Source: Clostridia bacterium
Lineage (GTDB): Bacteria; Bacillota; Peptococcia; Peptococcales; SKKY01
DNA: 39,001 nucleotides
Direction: 5' to 3'
Assembly (NCBI GenBank): GCA_009930175.1
Contig: RZYW01000009.1
Location: 1 to 39,001, forward strand
This document shows positions 17,551 to 26,408 of the stretch, one piece after another. The position numbers and the translations under genes were made by a program. Within the stretch, counting starts at the first letter, position 1. Every line of letters begins with the position of its first letter. The notes under the pieces are model-generated. The model did no database searches, was not told the origin of the DNA, and saw only the letters and a list, made by a program, of their open reading frames with translations.

Positions 17551-18408
17551 TTAAATATTTCCAACATAAACAAATTTCATATACTTTTCGGCAACATCCT
17601 TAATTGCCATTAAATTTTTCATACTAGTTGCTTGTTCATTAGACTTATAACAAGGATAATAACGATTAATATGAACAGGTATGTTCTGGTCAATTTCAGA
17701 CAACCATTCAAAGAATTTTTCCCCTTCCTCTATTTTATCATTAATCCCAGGAACAATTAAACAACTAATTTCAAGATGTCTTACTTTTGAGTTAATTAAT
17801 TTAAGATTTTTTTTAATCACATTAAAATCTGCAGAGAAATTTTTTAAATAACTTCCCTCAGAAAATGCTTTAACATCAATATTAAACGCATCAATATATT
17901 CCAAGAGATCAAGGAGAGGATTTTCTTCAATATACCCATTTGATACAAAAACATTCTTCAAGCCTTTTTCTCTTATAATTTTTGCCGCTTCCAACACATA
18001 CTCAATCATTATAACAGGCTCCGAGTAAGTATATGCAACTCCAATATTCCCGGAAGAAACCAGGTCTAAAGCCTTTTCCGCAAGATCTTCCGGAGATAAT
18101 TTAATTAGATTTTTATTTTCACACTGAGAAATTTGCCAGTTCTGGCAAAAATCACAATGAAAATTACAACCACTTGCCCCCGCAGATAAAATTTTACTAC
18201 CAGGGAAAAAATGAAATAATGGTTTCTTCTCAATAGGATCAATCGCTAAAGATGATATAAATTCATTTTCAGTGTACAACACACCTTCATGATTATACCT
18301 TGATCTGCAATATCCTCTATAGCTATTTTTTATTAAACACTTCCTTGGACAAAGAACACAAAGCACTTTCAATGAATCAAATTTTTCGTAATACCTACAT
18401 TCAAGCAT
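17551..18408 (-). CDS. amrS: AmmeMemoRadiSam-system radical SAM enzyme
   Basis: Radical S-adenosylmethionine protein of the three-gene AMMECR1/MEMO1 set, whose physiological reaction I do not know. The [4Fe-4S] motif is CNFHCDFCQ with Cys81, Cys85 and Cys88. An N-terminal cysteine cluster (Cys17, 20, 24 and 34; CVLCPRKC) and the following DPIEKKPLFHFFPG stretch are typical of the family and of the related pyruvate-formate-lyase activases. The protein stops at residue 285, in KFVYVGNI, where homologues as I recall them continue through a Cys-X2-Cys tail, so the C-terminus looks shortened. The ATG overlaps the amrA stop by 8 nt, with AGGTG 7 nt upstream. An activase role for an unknown glycyl-radical protein is a possible alternative. 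Confidence 0.88.
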   Translation of the reverse strand: MLECRYYEKFDSLKVLCVLCPRKCLIKNSYRGYCRSRYNHEGVLYTENEFISSLAIDPIEKKPLFHFFPGSKILSAGASGCNFHCDFCQNWQISQCENKNLIKLSPEDLAEKALDLVSSGNIGVAYTYSEPVIMIEYVLEAAKIIREKGLKNVFVSNGYIEENPLLDLLEYIDAFNIDVKAFSEGSYLKNFSADFNVIKKNLKLINSKVRHLEISCLIVPGINDKIEEGEKFFEWLSEIDQNIPVHINRYYPCYKSNEQATSMKNLMAIKDVAEKYMKFVYVGNI

Positions 18409-18901
18409 ACCTTGTCACCTTAAACTTCTTAATATTATATTCTCCAGTAGTTATACCAGCCTTTTCTTTAGCGATATTTATTTGATGTTCAATTGAATCA
18501 ACCCCATCTAAATTAGGGAGAAGTAGTCCTTTTTTATAACCTTGCTCAACAATTACCCCATAAACTTTAGGATCTAATTCACTTATATCAGTGACTTCCT
18601 CCTCAGCTTCTAATACATCTGCAGAAATCTCTAAATCTCCAAACTCCTCTTTCCTAACAGGAGGAAATCTTGGGTCTTCAGATGCAGCAGCAATAGCATT
18701 ATTTATAATTTCCTCTTCAAGAGGGAACCTACCCTTTATAGTTCCAATACAGCCCCTAAGTATTCCACCTTTTTTTAAAGACACAAAAACACCTTTTTTA
18801 ATATCATTTTCAACAAATCTACTTTTTAATTTCACTCTTTCCCCATATTCTAAGTAATGAGATATTGCCAAGGATGCAATTTCCACAAATTTATTATTCA
18901 T
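18401..18901 (-). CDS. amrA: AMMECR1-domain protein AmrA
   Basis: Single AMMECR1 domain of 166 residues, with the hallmark LRGCIG at 48-53 and the following DPRFPPV stretch, which is conserved in bacteria, archaea and the human homologue. Its biochemical role is not known to me. The frame allows a TTG start at 18907, but GGGAG is 9 nt before the ATG at 18901, which I chose. The gene overlaps the amrB stop by 8 nt and the amrS start by 8 nt. As I recall, other Firmicutes encode AmrB and AmrA as a single fused chain; here they are separate but tightly coupled. Confidence 0.9.
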   Translation of the reverse strand: MNNKFVEIASLAISHYLEYGERVKLKSRFVENDIKKGVFVSLKKGGILRGCIGTIKGRFPLEEEIINNAIAAASEDPRFPPVRKEEFGDLEISADVLEAEEEVTDISELDPKVYGVIVEQGYKKGLLLPNLDGVDSIEHQINIAKEKAGITTGEYNIKKFKVTRYA

Positions 18902-19679
18902 ATTCAATATCTCCCTTCCCTACCAAATATCCAACTCCAAAAGGCTTTTCATAACTAAAGACCTCACTACTAACTTTCAAACCAGAAACAGCAAAAGCAG
19001 CCAAAAGAAGCGGTATATAACCACATTGGCCTGCTCCCTCAACTATTTCAGACGGTATATTAATCAATTCCTCAACTTTCCCATTCTGGACAGCTTCAAA
19101 CACCATTTCATCAAAAACAGGGCCTTCTTCTGAAAAACCATAATACGAATCCTCTTTTAGCCTATGGCTTAAATCCGCTGATACAATTAATCCAAAATCT
19201 TCATTCTTATAAACACTATCCCCATTCAAAACACACCCTATAATTTTGCCCATTTTTTCCAGCTCTTTCTTTTCCATAAAACCAGTACTAATACTAATCA
19301 ATTCAATTTTCTTGCCCAACTTCTCAAAAAAATATAAAGGAACCAATACCCCGTGATCTAAAGGAGCTTTTATTGGATAAAAACCTTTTTCCGAAAACTC
19401 CACACTTAGTTTTGAAATATTCTTAAATTCAAATCTCTTGTAATAATTAAAATTCTTTAAATCCCCAATCAGTCTTTCATTAACATTAATTGCAAGCATC
19501 CTTGAATATGCAGGACCATGAGGAGAAATAACCAATATCTTTGTAATACCCTCATCAATAAATTCTTTAGCTAACCTCTCCATTGATTCATAAGTTTTGG
19601 CAACCTTATTGCTCTCATCCTTACCTATTTCTGGAATAACAATTGGAGGATGAGGGAATATCCCAATTTTTTTTATCAT
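18894..19679 (-). CDS. amrB: MEMO1/class III extradiol dioxygenase-like protein AmrB
   Basis: A 261-residue protein of the LigB-like fold shared by class III extradiol dioxygenases and MEMO1. The N-terminus IGIFPHPPIVIPEIG, His54 in SPHGP, LDHGVLVPLYF, DLSHRL and the C-terminal CGYIPLLLAAFA and PFGVGYLVG stretches supply the His and Cys residues expected around the metal site. The substrate, if any, is unknown. The frame opens with GTG at 19688, but GGGTG lies 5 nt before the ATG at 19679. First gene of a five-gene unit, amrB-amrA-amrS-cheW-HD-GYP, that starts just beyond the rpsI terminator. Confidence 0.88.
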   Translation of the reverse strand: MIKKIGIFPHPPIVIPEIGKDESNKVAKTYESMERLAKEFIDEGITKILVISPHGPAYSRMLAINVNERLIGDLKNFNYYKRFEFKNISKLSVEFSEKGFYPIKAPLDHGVLVPLYFFEKLGKKIELISISTGFMEKKELEKMGKIIGCVLNGDSVYKNEDFGLIVSADLSHRLKEDSYYGFSEEGPVFDEMVFEAVQNGKVEELINIPSEIVEGAGQCGYIPLLLAAFAVSGLKVSSEVFSYEKPFGVGYLVGKGDIEYE

Positions 19680-19713
19680 TTTTATCACCCGAAATTACTT
19701 ACCCTATTTACAC

Positions 19714-19750
19714 AAAAAAAATCATCTGCGTATAAAATACACAGATGATT
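19714..19750 (-). terminator. Intrinsic terminator after rpsI
   Basis: On the minus strand AATCATCTG (19742-19750) pairs with CAGATGATT (19720-19728); after one mismatch the pairing continues with GTAT/ATAC. Seven or more T residues follow. It lies 14 bp past the rpsI stop. Confidence 0.87.
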
Positions 19751-19776
19751 ATAGTTATTATTATTATCTTTTTGAA
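19748..19776 (-). promoter_or_regulatory. Candidate promoter of the amr unit, overlapping the rpsI terminator
   Basis: A perfect TATAAT (19748-19753) is preceded after 17 bp by TTCAAA (19771-19776), inside the end of rpsI. A transcript begun about 7 nt downstream would start inside the 5' arm of the rpsI terminator and so could not fold it. The -35 matches only 4 of 6 bases. Confidence 0.4.
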
Positions 19777-20159
19777 AACTGAGAAGCTTTACGCGCCTTT
19801 TTAAGACCGTATTTTCTTCTTTCCTTCATTCTTGGGTCTCTTGTTAAGAAACCTGCTCTTTTTAGTGATGGTCTTAAACCTGGCTCTGCTTTAAGTAATG
19901 CTCTTGCAATACCTAATCTAATTGCGCCAGCCTGGCCTGTTCCGCCACCGCCCTGAACTTTACATACAACATTAAATCTACCTTCTGTCTCAGTTAATAC
20001 CAGAGGTTGCTTAATGATCATTTCTAAAGTCTTTTTATCAACATAATTTTCTAATTCTCTGCCATTAATAGTGATATTTCCATCTCCTGGCAATAATCTT
20101 ACTCTTGCAATTGACTTCTTACGACGTCCTGTTCCATAGTATTGAACTTGATCTGCCAT
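19764..20159 (-). CDS. rpsI: 30S ribosomal protein S9
   Basis: Head protein of the small subunit whose C-terminal tail reaches the P-site tRNA; the conserved ending QFSKR and the KARKASQ approach are present, as are YGTGRRKKS near the N-terminus and the [13 protein letters not shown] core. AGGAGG is 9 nt before the ATG at 20159, giving MADQVQYYG and 131 residues; ten residues upstream are open but overlap the site. It follows rplM by 17 bp and ends in a terminator, closing the rplM-rpsI unit. Confidence 0.97.
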   Translation of the reverse strand: MADQVQYYGTGRRKKSIARVRLLPGDGNITINGRELENYVDKKTLEMIIKQPLVLTETEGRFNVVCKVQGGGGTGQAGAIRLGIARALLKAEPGLRPSLKRAGFLTRDPRMKERRKYGLKKARKASQFSKR

Positions 20160-20176
20160 AATTTGCTTCCTCCTTC

Positions 20177-20608
20177 CTAACCTTGCCATACTTCAGGTTG
20201 CTGTGCTTGATGAGGATGCTCAGAACCTTGGTAGACATTTAATTTTGTAAACATTTTTGCACCCAAACGATTATGGGGAAGCATGCCTTTTACAGCTACT
20301 TCAATGGCTAATTCAGGTCTTTTTTCTAATAGATCTCTATACTTAGTCCTTTTTAAACCACCAGGATGTCCACTGTGACGAATTAATTCTTTTTGATCTA
20401 ATTTCTTCCCTGTAAGCTGAATTTTCTCTGCATTAATAATGATTACGTGATCACCGCAATCAACATTTGGTGTAAATGTAGGTTTGTGTTTTCCTCTTAA
20501 TACTGAAGCAACTACAGAAGCCAATCTTCCTAAAGTTTGTCCTTCTGCGTCAAAAATATACCATTTTTTTTCCACTTCAGTTGGCTTAGCCATGTACGTG
20601 GTACGCAT
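20177..20608 (-). CDS. rplM: 50S ribosomal protein L13
   Basis: Early-assembly large-subunit protein of 143 residues with the family motifs [16 protein letters not shown], the [12 protein letters not shown] strand, and GMLPHNRLG. The ATG is 8 nt after AGGAGG. It has a strong promoter of its own that overlaps the truA stop, and a leader of about 70 nt that contains a hairpin, so rplM-rpsI can be expressed apart from the upstream genes. L13 is known to regulate its own operon in some bacteria. Confidence 0.97.
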   Translation of the reverse strand: MRTTYMAKPTEVEKKWYIFDAEGQTLGRLASVVASVLRGKHKPTFTPNVDCGDHVIIINAEKIQLTGKKLDQKELIRHSGHPGGLKRTKYRDLLEKRPELAIEVAVKGMLPHNRLGAKMFTKLNVYQGSEHPHQAQQPEVWQG

Positions 20609-20677
20609 ATCAATTTCCTCCTCTGATAAGGTTCATCATATTAAACAAGTTAACGGGGCTCGCTTAACAATAAACCA
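20609..20677 (-). promoter_or_regulatory. Structured 5' leader of rplM (candidate L13 leader)
   Basis: Between the promoter and the AGGAGG site the leader holds GTTAA-CG paired with CG-TTAAC around a C-rich loop (about 20649-20668), within an otherwise A/T-rich stretch. Position and size agree with the L13 leader motif known upstream of rplM in Firmicutes. I cannot confirm the match without a covariance model. Confidence 0.45.
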
Positions 20678-20683
20678 CAATTT

Positions 20684-20712
20684 ATTGTAATAAAACACTT
20701 ACTTTATGTCAA
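20684..20712 (-). promoter_or_regulatory. Strong promoter of rplM-rpsI
   Basis: Perfect TTGACA (20707-20712), a 17-bp spacer and TACAAT (20684-20689) on the minus strand. The -35 overlaps the truA stop codon. Confidence 0.85.
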
Positions 20713-21449
20713 TAGTAAACTTCCTTTAAATATAGTCCTGAAGCAGGTGCTTTTTTTGACCTGAGGTTTCTATCTCCAGTTTCTAAAGCTGTAACTATGG
20801 TATCAATCTGTCTTTTTCCAATACCAACATCCAAAACAGTTCCTACTATTATTCTTAACATATTATAAACAAATCCTCTGCCTACAAAATGAAACCAAAG
20901 TTCATTACCCTCTTCAGTCAAATAGGCTTCATAAACAGTTCTTCTAAAATCTGTTACATCAGTATGTTTTGAAGAAAAAGCCCTAAAATCTTTTTTACCT
21001 ACAAACTCCATTAAGGCCTTCTCCATAATCTTTATATCCAATTCTTTTGGAAAATAATACTTATAATTATGTTCAAATACTTCCGGACGCTCACCACGAA
21101 GAACTTTATAAATATAGTACTTCTTTTTAGCTAGGTGCCGTGCATGAAAATCAAAATCCACTTCTTCCATAGACTTTATATGAACACTCAGGGGTAATTT
21201 TTTATTTGTAACATACCTAAGATTCTCAGCTGGGATTGGATTTTCTGTTCTAAAACTAATAGTATAATTGCATGCATGAACTCCCGCATCAGTTCTGCTG
21301 CAGCCATAAATTTTTATTTTTTCATTTAAAGTATGTTTAATAGCCTGTTCAAGAACACCCTGAACTGTAGGTCCCCATTTTATCTGTTTTTGAAATCCTT
21401 TAAAATAACTTCCATCAAACTCAATTACAGCCTTGATATTTCTTTTCAT
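20709..21449 (-). CDS. truA: tRNA pseudouridine(38-40) synthase
   Basis: Isomerises uridines at positions 38-40 in the tRNA anticodon stem. The catalytic Asp54 lies in GCSRTDAGVHA, and the later RRTVYEAYL and GRGFVYNMLRIIVGTVLDVG segments are also typical. 246 residues, the normal length. The ribosome-binding site is modest (GATGGTG, 5 nt before ATG). It follows ecfT by 10 bp, in the rplQ-ecfA1-ecfA2-ecfT-truA-rplM-rpsI order shared by many Firmicutes. Confidence 0.96.
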   Translation of the reverse strand: MKRNIKAVIEFDGSYFKGFQKQIKWGPTVQGVLEQAIKHTLNEKIKIYGCSRTDAGVHACNYTISFRTENPIPAENLRYVTNKKLPLSVHIKSMEEVDFDFHARHLAKKKYYIYKVLRGERPEVFEHNYKYYFPKELDIKIMEKALMEFVGKKDFRAFSSKHTDVTDFRRTVYEAYLTEEGNELWFHFVGRGFVYNMLRIIVGTVLDVGIGKRQIDTIVTALETGDRNLRSKKAPASGLYLKEVYY

Positions 21450-21459
21450 AAAAACACCA

Positions 21460-22260
21460 TCATATAGTTATTTTTAAATAAATGACACTTACAAGTAACA
21501 AAGTCACCACAGCTAAAGCAAAGAAGTCTCTAGAAGAATAAGCCAGTTCTCTTAATCTTGTCCTACCTTCACCACCACGATAACATCTAGCTTCCATTGC
21601 AATTGCCAAATCATCAGCTCTTCTAAAAGAACTAATGAAAAGAGGGACAAGTATCGGAATCAGGGCTTTTGCTCTTTTTATGAGATTTCCACTTTCAAAA
21701 TCCGCACCTCTGGCTTTTTGTGCATTCATAATTTTTTCAGTTTCTTCAATTAGTGTTGGGATAAATCTCAAAGCTATCGTCATCATCATAGCCAACTCAT
21801 GAGCTGGGATACCAATCTTTTTAAAAGGATTTAATAATTTTTCTATTCCATCAGTTAAAGAAATAGGTGTTGTACTAAGAGTTAATACGGATGTAATAAT
21901 AATTAATAGTGCTAGTCTTAGTCCCATAAAAAACCCTTGCCACAAACCTTCTCTTGTAAGCTTAAGAATTCCCCAACTCCAGATTTCTTCACCAGGAGTC
22001 AGAAAAAAGTGCATAACAGATGTAAGAGCTATTATAATTAAAAGAGGTTTTAATCCTTTTAAATAATGCTTTACTGGTATTTGAGATAATAAAATAATGA
22101 AAAGTGTAAAGGCTGCCACAATGCTATAGGATAGTCCGTCTTTCGCAGTAAATAATGCAGCCATTAAAATAAAAACCGCAAAAATTTTCCCTCGTGGATC
22201 CATCTTATGGATAAAGGAATCTCCTGCTATATATTGACCAATAGTTATATCTTTAAGCAT
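21460..22260 (-). CDS. ecfT: Energy-coupling factor transporter transmembrane protein EcfT
   Basis: Membrane scaffold that links the two ATPases to exchangeable vitamin- or metal-binding S subunits. There are several hydrophobic helices, and the cytoplasmic coupling region carries the two Ala-Arg motifs KARGADF and EARCYRGG that contact the ATPases. The frame opens two codons earlier, at 22266, but AAGGAG is 9 nt before the ATG at 22260 and only 3 nt before the first. It overlaps the ecfA2 stop by 8 nt. No S-component gene is nearby, as usual for the group II shared module. Confidence 0.94.
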   Translation of the reverse strand: MLKDITIGQYIAGDSFIHKMDPRGKIFAVFILMAALFTAKDGLSYSIVAAFTLFIILLSQIPVKHYLKGLKPLLIIIALTSVMHFFLTPGEEIWSWGILKLTREGLWQGFFMGLRLALLIIITSVLTLSTTPISLTDGIEKLLNPFKKIGIPAHELAMMMTIALRFIPTLIEETEKIMNAQKARGADFESGNLIKRAKALIPILVPLFISSFRRADDLAIAMEARCYRGGEGRTRLRELAYSSRDFFALAVVTLLLVSVIYLKITI

Positions 22261-23122
22261 GAGCATCAGCTCCTTTATACAATCCTTTTTTCAACTCAAG
22301 GATTGCATCCTCCACAGTGAAAATGTTTTTATTTAGGAATATCCCTTTTTCTTCCAATAAATAAAATAATTCTGTAACGACAGGAACACCTAAACCAATT
22401 TCCTTCAATCTGTCTCTATGTTGAAAAATATCTTCAGGTTTCCCTATCATTTCTATTTGCCCTTTATGCATAACAATTAATTTATCAGCGAATCTTGCTA
22501 CATCCTCCATACTGTGGGAAACAAGAACAATTGTCATCCCTGTTTCTTTGTGAAGCTTTTTAATCTGAAAAAGAATTTCTTCTCTTCCACGGGGATCTAG
22601 TCCTGCAGTAGGTTCGTCAAGAACAAGATATTTTGGTTTCATTGCAACAATACCCGCTATAGCTACTCTTCTCTTCTGGCCTCCACTCAAGTTAAAAGGA
22701 GACTTGTCTTTTATGCTTTTATAATCCAACTGAACAGATTCCAGTGCATCTTTTACTATTTTCTTTTTTTCTTTTTCTGAAAAGCCAAGATTCTCTGGCC
22801 CATAACCAACGTCTTTTTCAACTGTTTCTTCGAAAAGTTGATGTTCAGGATATTGAAAAACAAGTCCTACTTTTTTCCTTACGTCTCTCATTTTAACCTT
22901 CTTATCACTTGTAACAAGATCATCAACTTGAACAAATCCTGAGGATGGCAAAACTAGCCCATTTAAATGTTGAACCAAAGTAGACTTGCCGGAACCAGTA
23001 TGCCCAATAAGACCTACAAATTCTCCTTCATTTATATTCAAATTAACTCCTTTTAATGCATGAGTTTCATAAGGTGTTCCTTTTTGGTAGGTATAATAAA
23101 GATCTTTTATTATTATTGGCAT
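22253..23122 (-). CDS. ecfA2: Energy-coupling factor transporter ATPase EcfA2
   Basis: ABC ATPase subunit of the ECF vitamin/metal uptake module. Walker [10 protein letters not shown] near residue 40, signature [13 protein letters not shown], Walker [14 protein letters not shown] and the switch histidine in VSHSMED are all intact. 289 residues. It overlaps the ecfA1 stop by 10 nt with GGAG 5 nt before the ATG. The downstream C-terminal region after about 225 is the family's extra domain that contacts its partner. It pairs with EcfA1 as a heterodimer. Confidence 0.95.
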   Translation of the reverse strand: MPIIIKDLYYTYQKGTPYETHALKGVNLNINEGEFVGLIGHTGSGKSTLVQHLNGLVLPSSGFVQVDDLVTSDKKVKMRDVRKKVGLVFQYPEHQLFEETVEKDVGYGPENLGFSEKEKKKIVKDALESVQLDYKSIKDKSPFNLSGGQKRRVAIAGIVAMKPKYLVLDEPTAGLDPRGREEILFQIKKLHKETGMTIVLVSHSMEDVARFADKLIVMHKGQIEMIGKPEDIFQHRDRLKEIGLGVPVVTELFYLLEEKGIFLNKNIFTVEDAILELKKGLYKGADAHA

Positions 23123-23937
23123 AACCTCTCCACCATTTCTTCTATTGTTAAAATGTCACTTGGGAAAGTATTATCAATTTTATTTAAAGCATACGCAATC
23201 TCAGTAACCTGAGGTATATCTAATCGAAGTTTTTTCAAATCTTCAACTTTAGAAAATACTTCCCTCGGACTTCCTTGAAGTACAACTTTCCCTTGTTCCA
23301 TAACAACTAATCTATCAGCCAATACAGCTTCTTCCATAAAATGGGTGATTAATACAATCGTCAAACCTTCTTCTTTATTCAGTTGGATAATTGTATCAAT
23401 AACTTCTCTTCTTCCCTCTGGATCTAACATCGCAGTGGGCTCATCTAATACCAGATATGCTGGTCTCATTGCAATAATACCCGCAATAGCAATTCTTTGT
23501 TTCTGTCCCCCAGATAGTAAATGAGGTGGCTTGTTTCTATAATCAGCCATGTTAACTTTTTCAAGAACCTCTGTAATTCTTTCTTTCATTAAATCCTGAG
23601 AAATTCCAAGATTCTCCATGCCGAAGGCAACATCTTCTTCAACTGTAGTTGCTACAAGCTGGTTATCAGGATTTTGAAAAACCATCCCTACTTTTTTTCT
23701 AATCTCCCACAGTTTGCTCTCATCTTTAGAATCAAGACCATCAATTACTACATCTCCCTTTCCGGGGAGTAAAAGAGAGTTTAAATGCTTAGCAAGTGTT
23801 GATTTACCGCAGCCATTATGACCCAGGATTACAACAAATTCTCCTTCATTTATTTCAAGATTAACGCCATCAAGAGCAATTGTCTCATTATCTTTTCCCT
23901 GAGAATAGTAATGGAATAAATTATCTATTTTAATCAT
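23113..23937 (-). CDS. ecfA1: Energy-coupling factor transporter ATPase EcfA1
   Basis: The second ABC ATPase of the ECF module, 274 residues. Walker [10 protein letters not shown] (39-47), signature [13 protein letters not shown], Walker [14 protein letters not shown] and THFMEEA with the switch His are present. AAGGAG lies before the ATG. It follows rplQ by 53 bp containing a moderate terminator-like hairpin, so its transcription probably depends on readthrough from the ribosomal operon or an unseen promoter. Confidence 0.95.
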   Translation of the reverse strand: MIKIDNLFHYYSQGKDNETIALDGVNLEINEGEFVVILGHNGCGKSTLAKHLNSLLLPGKGDVVIDGLDSKDESKLWEIRKKVGMVFQNPDNQLVATTVEEDVAFGMENLGISQDLMKERITEVLEKVNMADYRNKPPHLLSGGQKQRIAIAGIIAMRPAYLVLDEPTAMLDPEGRREVIDTIIQLNKEEGLTIVLITHFMEEAVLADRLVVMEQGKVVLQGSPREVFSKVEDLKKLRLDIPQVTEIAYALNKIDNTFPSDILTIEEMVERLCQ

Positions 23938-23951
23938 AAAAATTTCTCCTT

Positions 23952-23984
23952 AAATAAATAAAAGTCAGGAAGGTTTCTCCTGAC
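23952..23984 (-). terminator. Moderate terminator between rplQ and ecfA1
   Basis: GTCAGGA (23978-23984 read on the minus strand) pairs with its perfect complement at 23964-23970 around a 7-nt loop, followed by TTTTATTTATTT. The short stem and interrupted T-tract suggest partial termination at the end of the S10-spc-alpha transcript. Confidence 0.6.
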
Positions 23985-23990
23985 CCTTAT

Positions 23991-24329
23991 TTATACTAGT
24001 TCTACAACTGCTGTTGGTGATGCGTCACCTCTACGGAAACCGGCCTTGATTATTCTTGTATATCCGCCCTGTCTTTCAGCATATTTTGGAGCAATATCTG
24101 TAAACAGGTTATGCACAACAGTTTCATCTAAAAGATAAGCCATAACTTGTCTTCTAGCATGAAGATCACCGCGCTTACCAAGTGTAATCATTTTCTCAGC
24201 GATTCTTCTAACTTCCTTAGCTTTAGGTTCAGTTGTTAATATTTTACCTTCTCTTAATAAAGAAGTAGTCATATTTCTTAACATCGACCTTCTGTGATCA
24301 CTTCTTCTGCCTAATTTTCTGTAACCCAT
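23991..24329 (-). CDS. rplQ: 50S ribosomal protein L17
   Basis: Large-subunit protein near the peptide exit, 112 residues, recognised from [17 protein letters not shown] and the ending [23 protein letters not shown]. This is the short bacterial form without the C-terminal extension. AGGAGG lies before the ATG. It is the last gene of the alpha operon, after rpoA. Confidence 0.97.
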   Translation of the reverse strand: MGYRKLGRRSDHRRSMLRNMTTSLLREGKILTTEPKAKEVRRIAEKMITLGKRGDLHARRQVMAYLLDETVVHNLFTDIAPKYAERQGGYTRIIKAGFRRGDASPTAVVELV

Positions 24330-24369
24330 TATATACTTCGCCTCCTTTTCCTTAGAATATTTATTATCT

Positions 24370-25317
24370 CTATTCTTCGGAGGATTTTAAACCCAATCCT
24401 AAACTTGCTAGTTTCTGTTTTATCTCTACCAAAGATTTTGTTCCAAGGTTTCTAACCTTCATCATTTCTTCTTCTGTCCTCTGAGTAAGTTGGTTAACTG
24501 TAATAATCCCAGCTCTCTTAAGACAATTATGAGATCTGACAGTTAAATCAAGCTCTTCAATTGTCAATTCAAGTATATTATCCTTAGTATCTTCTTCTTT
24601 TTCAATCATAATTTCAATATCATTAGTAGATTCTGAAAGGTTAATAAACAATGATAAATGATCTGCTAAAACTTTTGCTGAAAGACTAATTGCCTGAGAT
24701 GGAGTAATACTTCCTCTTGTCCAAACTTCTAGAATCAATCTGTCATAATCTGTCTTCTGACCAACTCTTGTATCTTCGACCGAGAAGTTAACCTTTTTAA
24801 TTGGAGAAAAGATTGCATCAATTGGAATCGTCCCAATTGAATCTTCCTCTTTTTTATTACTTACAGCAGGAATATATCCTCTACCACGCTCTATTACCAT
24901 TTCAATAAATAGTTTCCCATTTTTGTCGAGTGTCGCAATAACTTGCTCAGGGTTAAGAATATCAACTTCTGGACCTGCAATAATATCTCCAGCAGTTATT
25001 ACTCCTTCGCCTTCTTTATCAATGCGAATAACTTTTGCTTCGTCACTATTTAATGCTAAATTTAATTGTTTCAAATTCAAAACAATGTCTGTAACGTCTT
25101 CAACAACACCAGGTATTGTTGAGAACTCATGGAGAACCCCATCAATTTTTACTGATGTTATTGCAGAGCCGGGAAGTGAAGAAAGAAGCACTCTTCTAAG
25201 AGAATTACCTAGAGTGGTACCATAACCTCTTTCAAGTGGCTCGAGAACAAACTTTCCATATGTTTTATTTTCATCTGAATCGACAAGTTCAATACTTGGT
25301 TTTTCAATTTCTATCAT
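24370..25317 (-). CDS. rpoA: RNA polymerase subunit alpha
   Basis: Assembly platform of RNA polymerase. The N-terminal dimerisation domain (to about 230) shows [20 protein letters not shown]. After a linker of acidic and lysine residues, the C-terminal domain (about 248-310) carries [19 protein letters not shown] and [13 protein letters not shown], the helix-hairpin-helix part that binds UP elements and activators. 315 residues, normal length. AGGGGG is 7 nt before the ATG. It lies between rpsD and rplQ, as in most bacteria. Confidence 0.98.
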   Translation of the reverse strand: MIEIEKPSIELVDSDENKTYGKFVLEPLERGYGTTLGNSLRRVLLSSLPGSAITSVKIDGVLHEFSTIPGVVEDVTDIVLNLKQLNLALNSDEAKVIRIDKEGEGVITAGDIIAGPEVDILNPEQVIATLDKNGKLFIEMVIERGRGYIPAVSNKKEEDSIGTIPIDAIFSPIKKVNFSVEDTRVGQKTDYDRLILEVWTRGSITPSQAISLSAKVLADHLSLFINLSESTNDIEIMIEKEEDTKDNILELTIEELDLTVRSHNCLKRAGIITVNQLTQRTEEEMMKVRNLGTKSLVEIKQKLASLGLGLKSSEE

Positions 25318-25352
25318 TTAATAACCCCCTAGTCCTATATTTTTAATTGAGA

Positions 25353-25979
25353 CTATCTGGAGTACAACTCAACTATCAACTGTTCACTTACTGGTATGTC
25401 AACATTTTCTCTGGCTGGTAACGCAACAATTTTAACAGCTAAGTTCTCTGCATCAAGATTCAACCATTCTGGTAAATTTCTTTGTCCAAGCTTATCAACA
25501 ATAGTCTTAATAACTACTGACTTTTTACTTCCTTCTTTAAGTTGAATCACATCTCCAACCTTTAGAAGCATTGAAGGAATATTCGCTTTTTTTCCATTAA
25601 CTTTAAAATGGTTGTGTCTCACAAACTGTCTCGCTTGTGATCTTGAATCAGCGAAACCTGCTCTGAAAACAATGTTATCAAATCTTTGTTCTAATTGGAC
25701 AATAAGATTCTCACCAGTAACGCCTTTTCTTCTATCAGCTTCTTTAAAATATTTTCTAAACTGACCCTCGCCAATTCCATAAATTCTACGAGCTTTTTGC
25801 TTTTCTCTTAACTGAATACCATATTCAGATTGCTTTGATCTTCTCTGACCGTGCTGACCAGGAGCATACGCTCTCTTTTCAAACGCACATTTTTCTGAGT
25901 AACATCTATCACCTTTCAAAAAAAGCTTAACGCCTTCTCTACGGCATAACCTGCAAACAGGTCCTGTATATCTAGCCAT
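25353..25979 (-). CDS. rpsD: 30S ribosomal protein S4
   Basis: Primary 16S rRNA-binding assembly protein of 208 residues with an S4 RNA-binding domain near 98-160 ([20 protein letters not shown]). The N-terminus has Cys9, Cys12, Cys26 and Cys31, the zinc-binding form. In B. subtilis rpsD is elsewhere and self-regulated; here it keeps its place in the alpha operon between rpsK and rpoA. Confidence 0.97.
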   Translation of the reverse strand: MARYTGPVCRLCRREGVKLFLKGDRCYSEKCAFEKRAYAPGQHGQRRSKQSEYGIQLREKQKARRIYGIGEGQFRKYFKEADRRKGVTGENLIVQLEQRFDNIVFRAGFADSRSQARQFVRHNHFKVNGKKANIPSMLLKVGDVIQLKEGSKKSVVIKTIVDKLGQRNLPEWLNLDAENLAVKIVALPARENVDIPVSEQLIVELYSR

Positions 25980-25996
25980 TATTTACTTAACACCTC

Positions 25997-26392
25997 CTAT
26001 ACTCTTCTACGTTTTGGTGGACGACATCCGTTATGTGGAATTGGAGTAACATCTTTAATCATATTTACTTCCAATCCAGCAGCTTGTAATGATCTAATTG
26101 CTGCTTCACGTCCTGAGCCAGGTCCTTTTACCATACATTCAACTTCTCTTAAGCCGTGTTCCATCGCAGCCTTAGCTGCCTGTTCTCCAGCCATCTGAGC
26201 AGCAAAAGGGGTACTTTTTCTTGAACCTTTAAATCCAACGCCACCAGAACTTGCCCAAGCAATGGTGTTACCATTTGTATCAGTAATTGTCACAACAGTG
26301 TTATTAAACGTTGACTGAATATGAACAATACCCTTACTAATATTCTTTCTTTCTTTTCTTTTAACGCGTGTGCGTTTCTTTGGACTTGCCAT
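25997..26392 (-). CDS. rpsK: 30S ribosomal protein S11
   Basis: Platform protein near the mRNA exit and E site, 131 residues. Recognised by [37 protein letters not shown] and the C-terminal [18 protein letters not shown]. It sits 16 bp after rpsM and 17 bp before rpsD, with AAGGGGTG before the ATG. Confidence 0.97.
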   Translation of the reverse strand: MASPKKRTRVKRKERKNISKGIVHIQSTFNNTVVTITDTNGNTIAWASSGGVGFKGSRKSTPFAAQMAGEQAAKAAMEHGLREVECMVKGPGSGREAAIRSLQAAGLEVNMIKDVTPIPHNGCRPPKRRRV

Positions 26393-26408
26393 TAAAAATT
26401 CTCACCCC

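Noticed and set aside
19680-19713. A promoter between the rpsI terminator and amrB
   Set aside because: In these 34 bases there is no pair of -35 and -10 boxes at usable spacing; the only good -10 lies upstream, within the terminator region.
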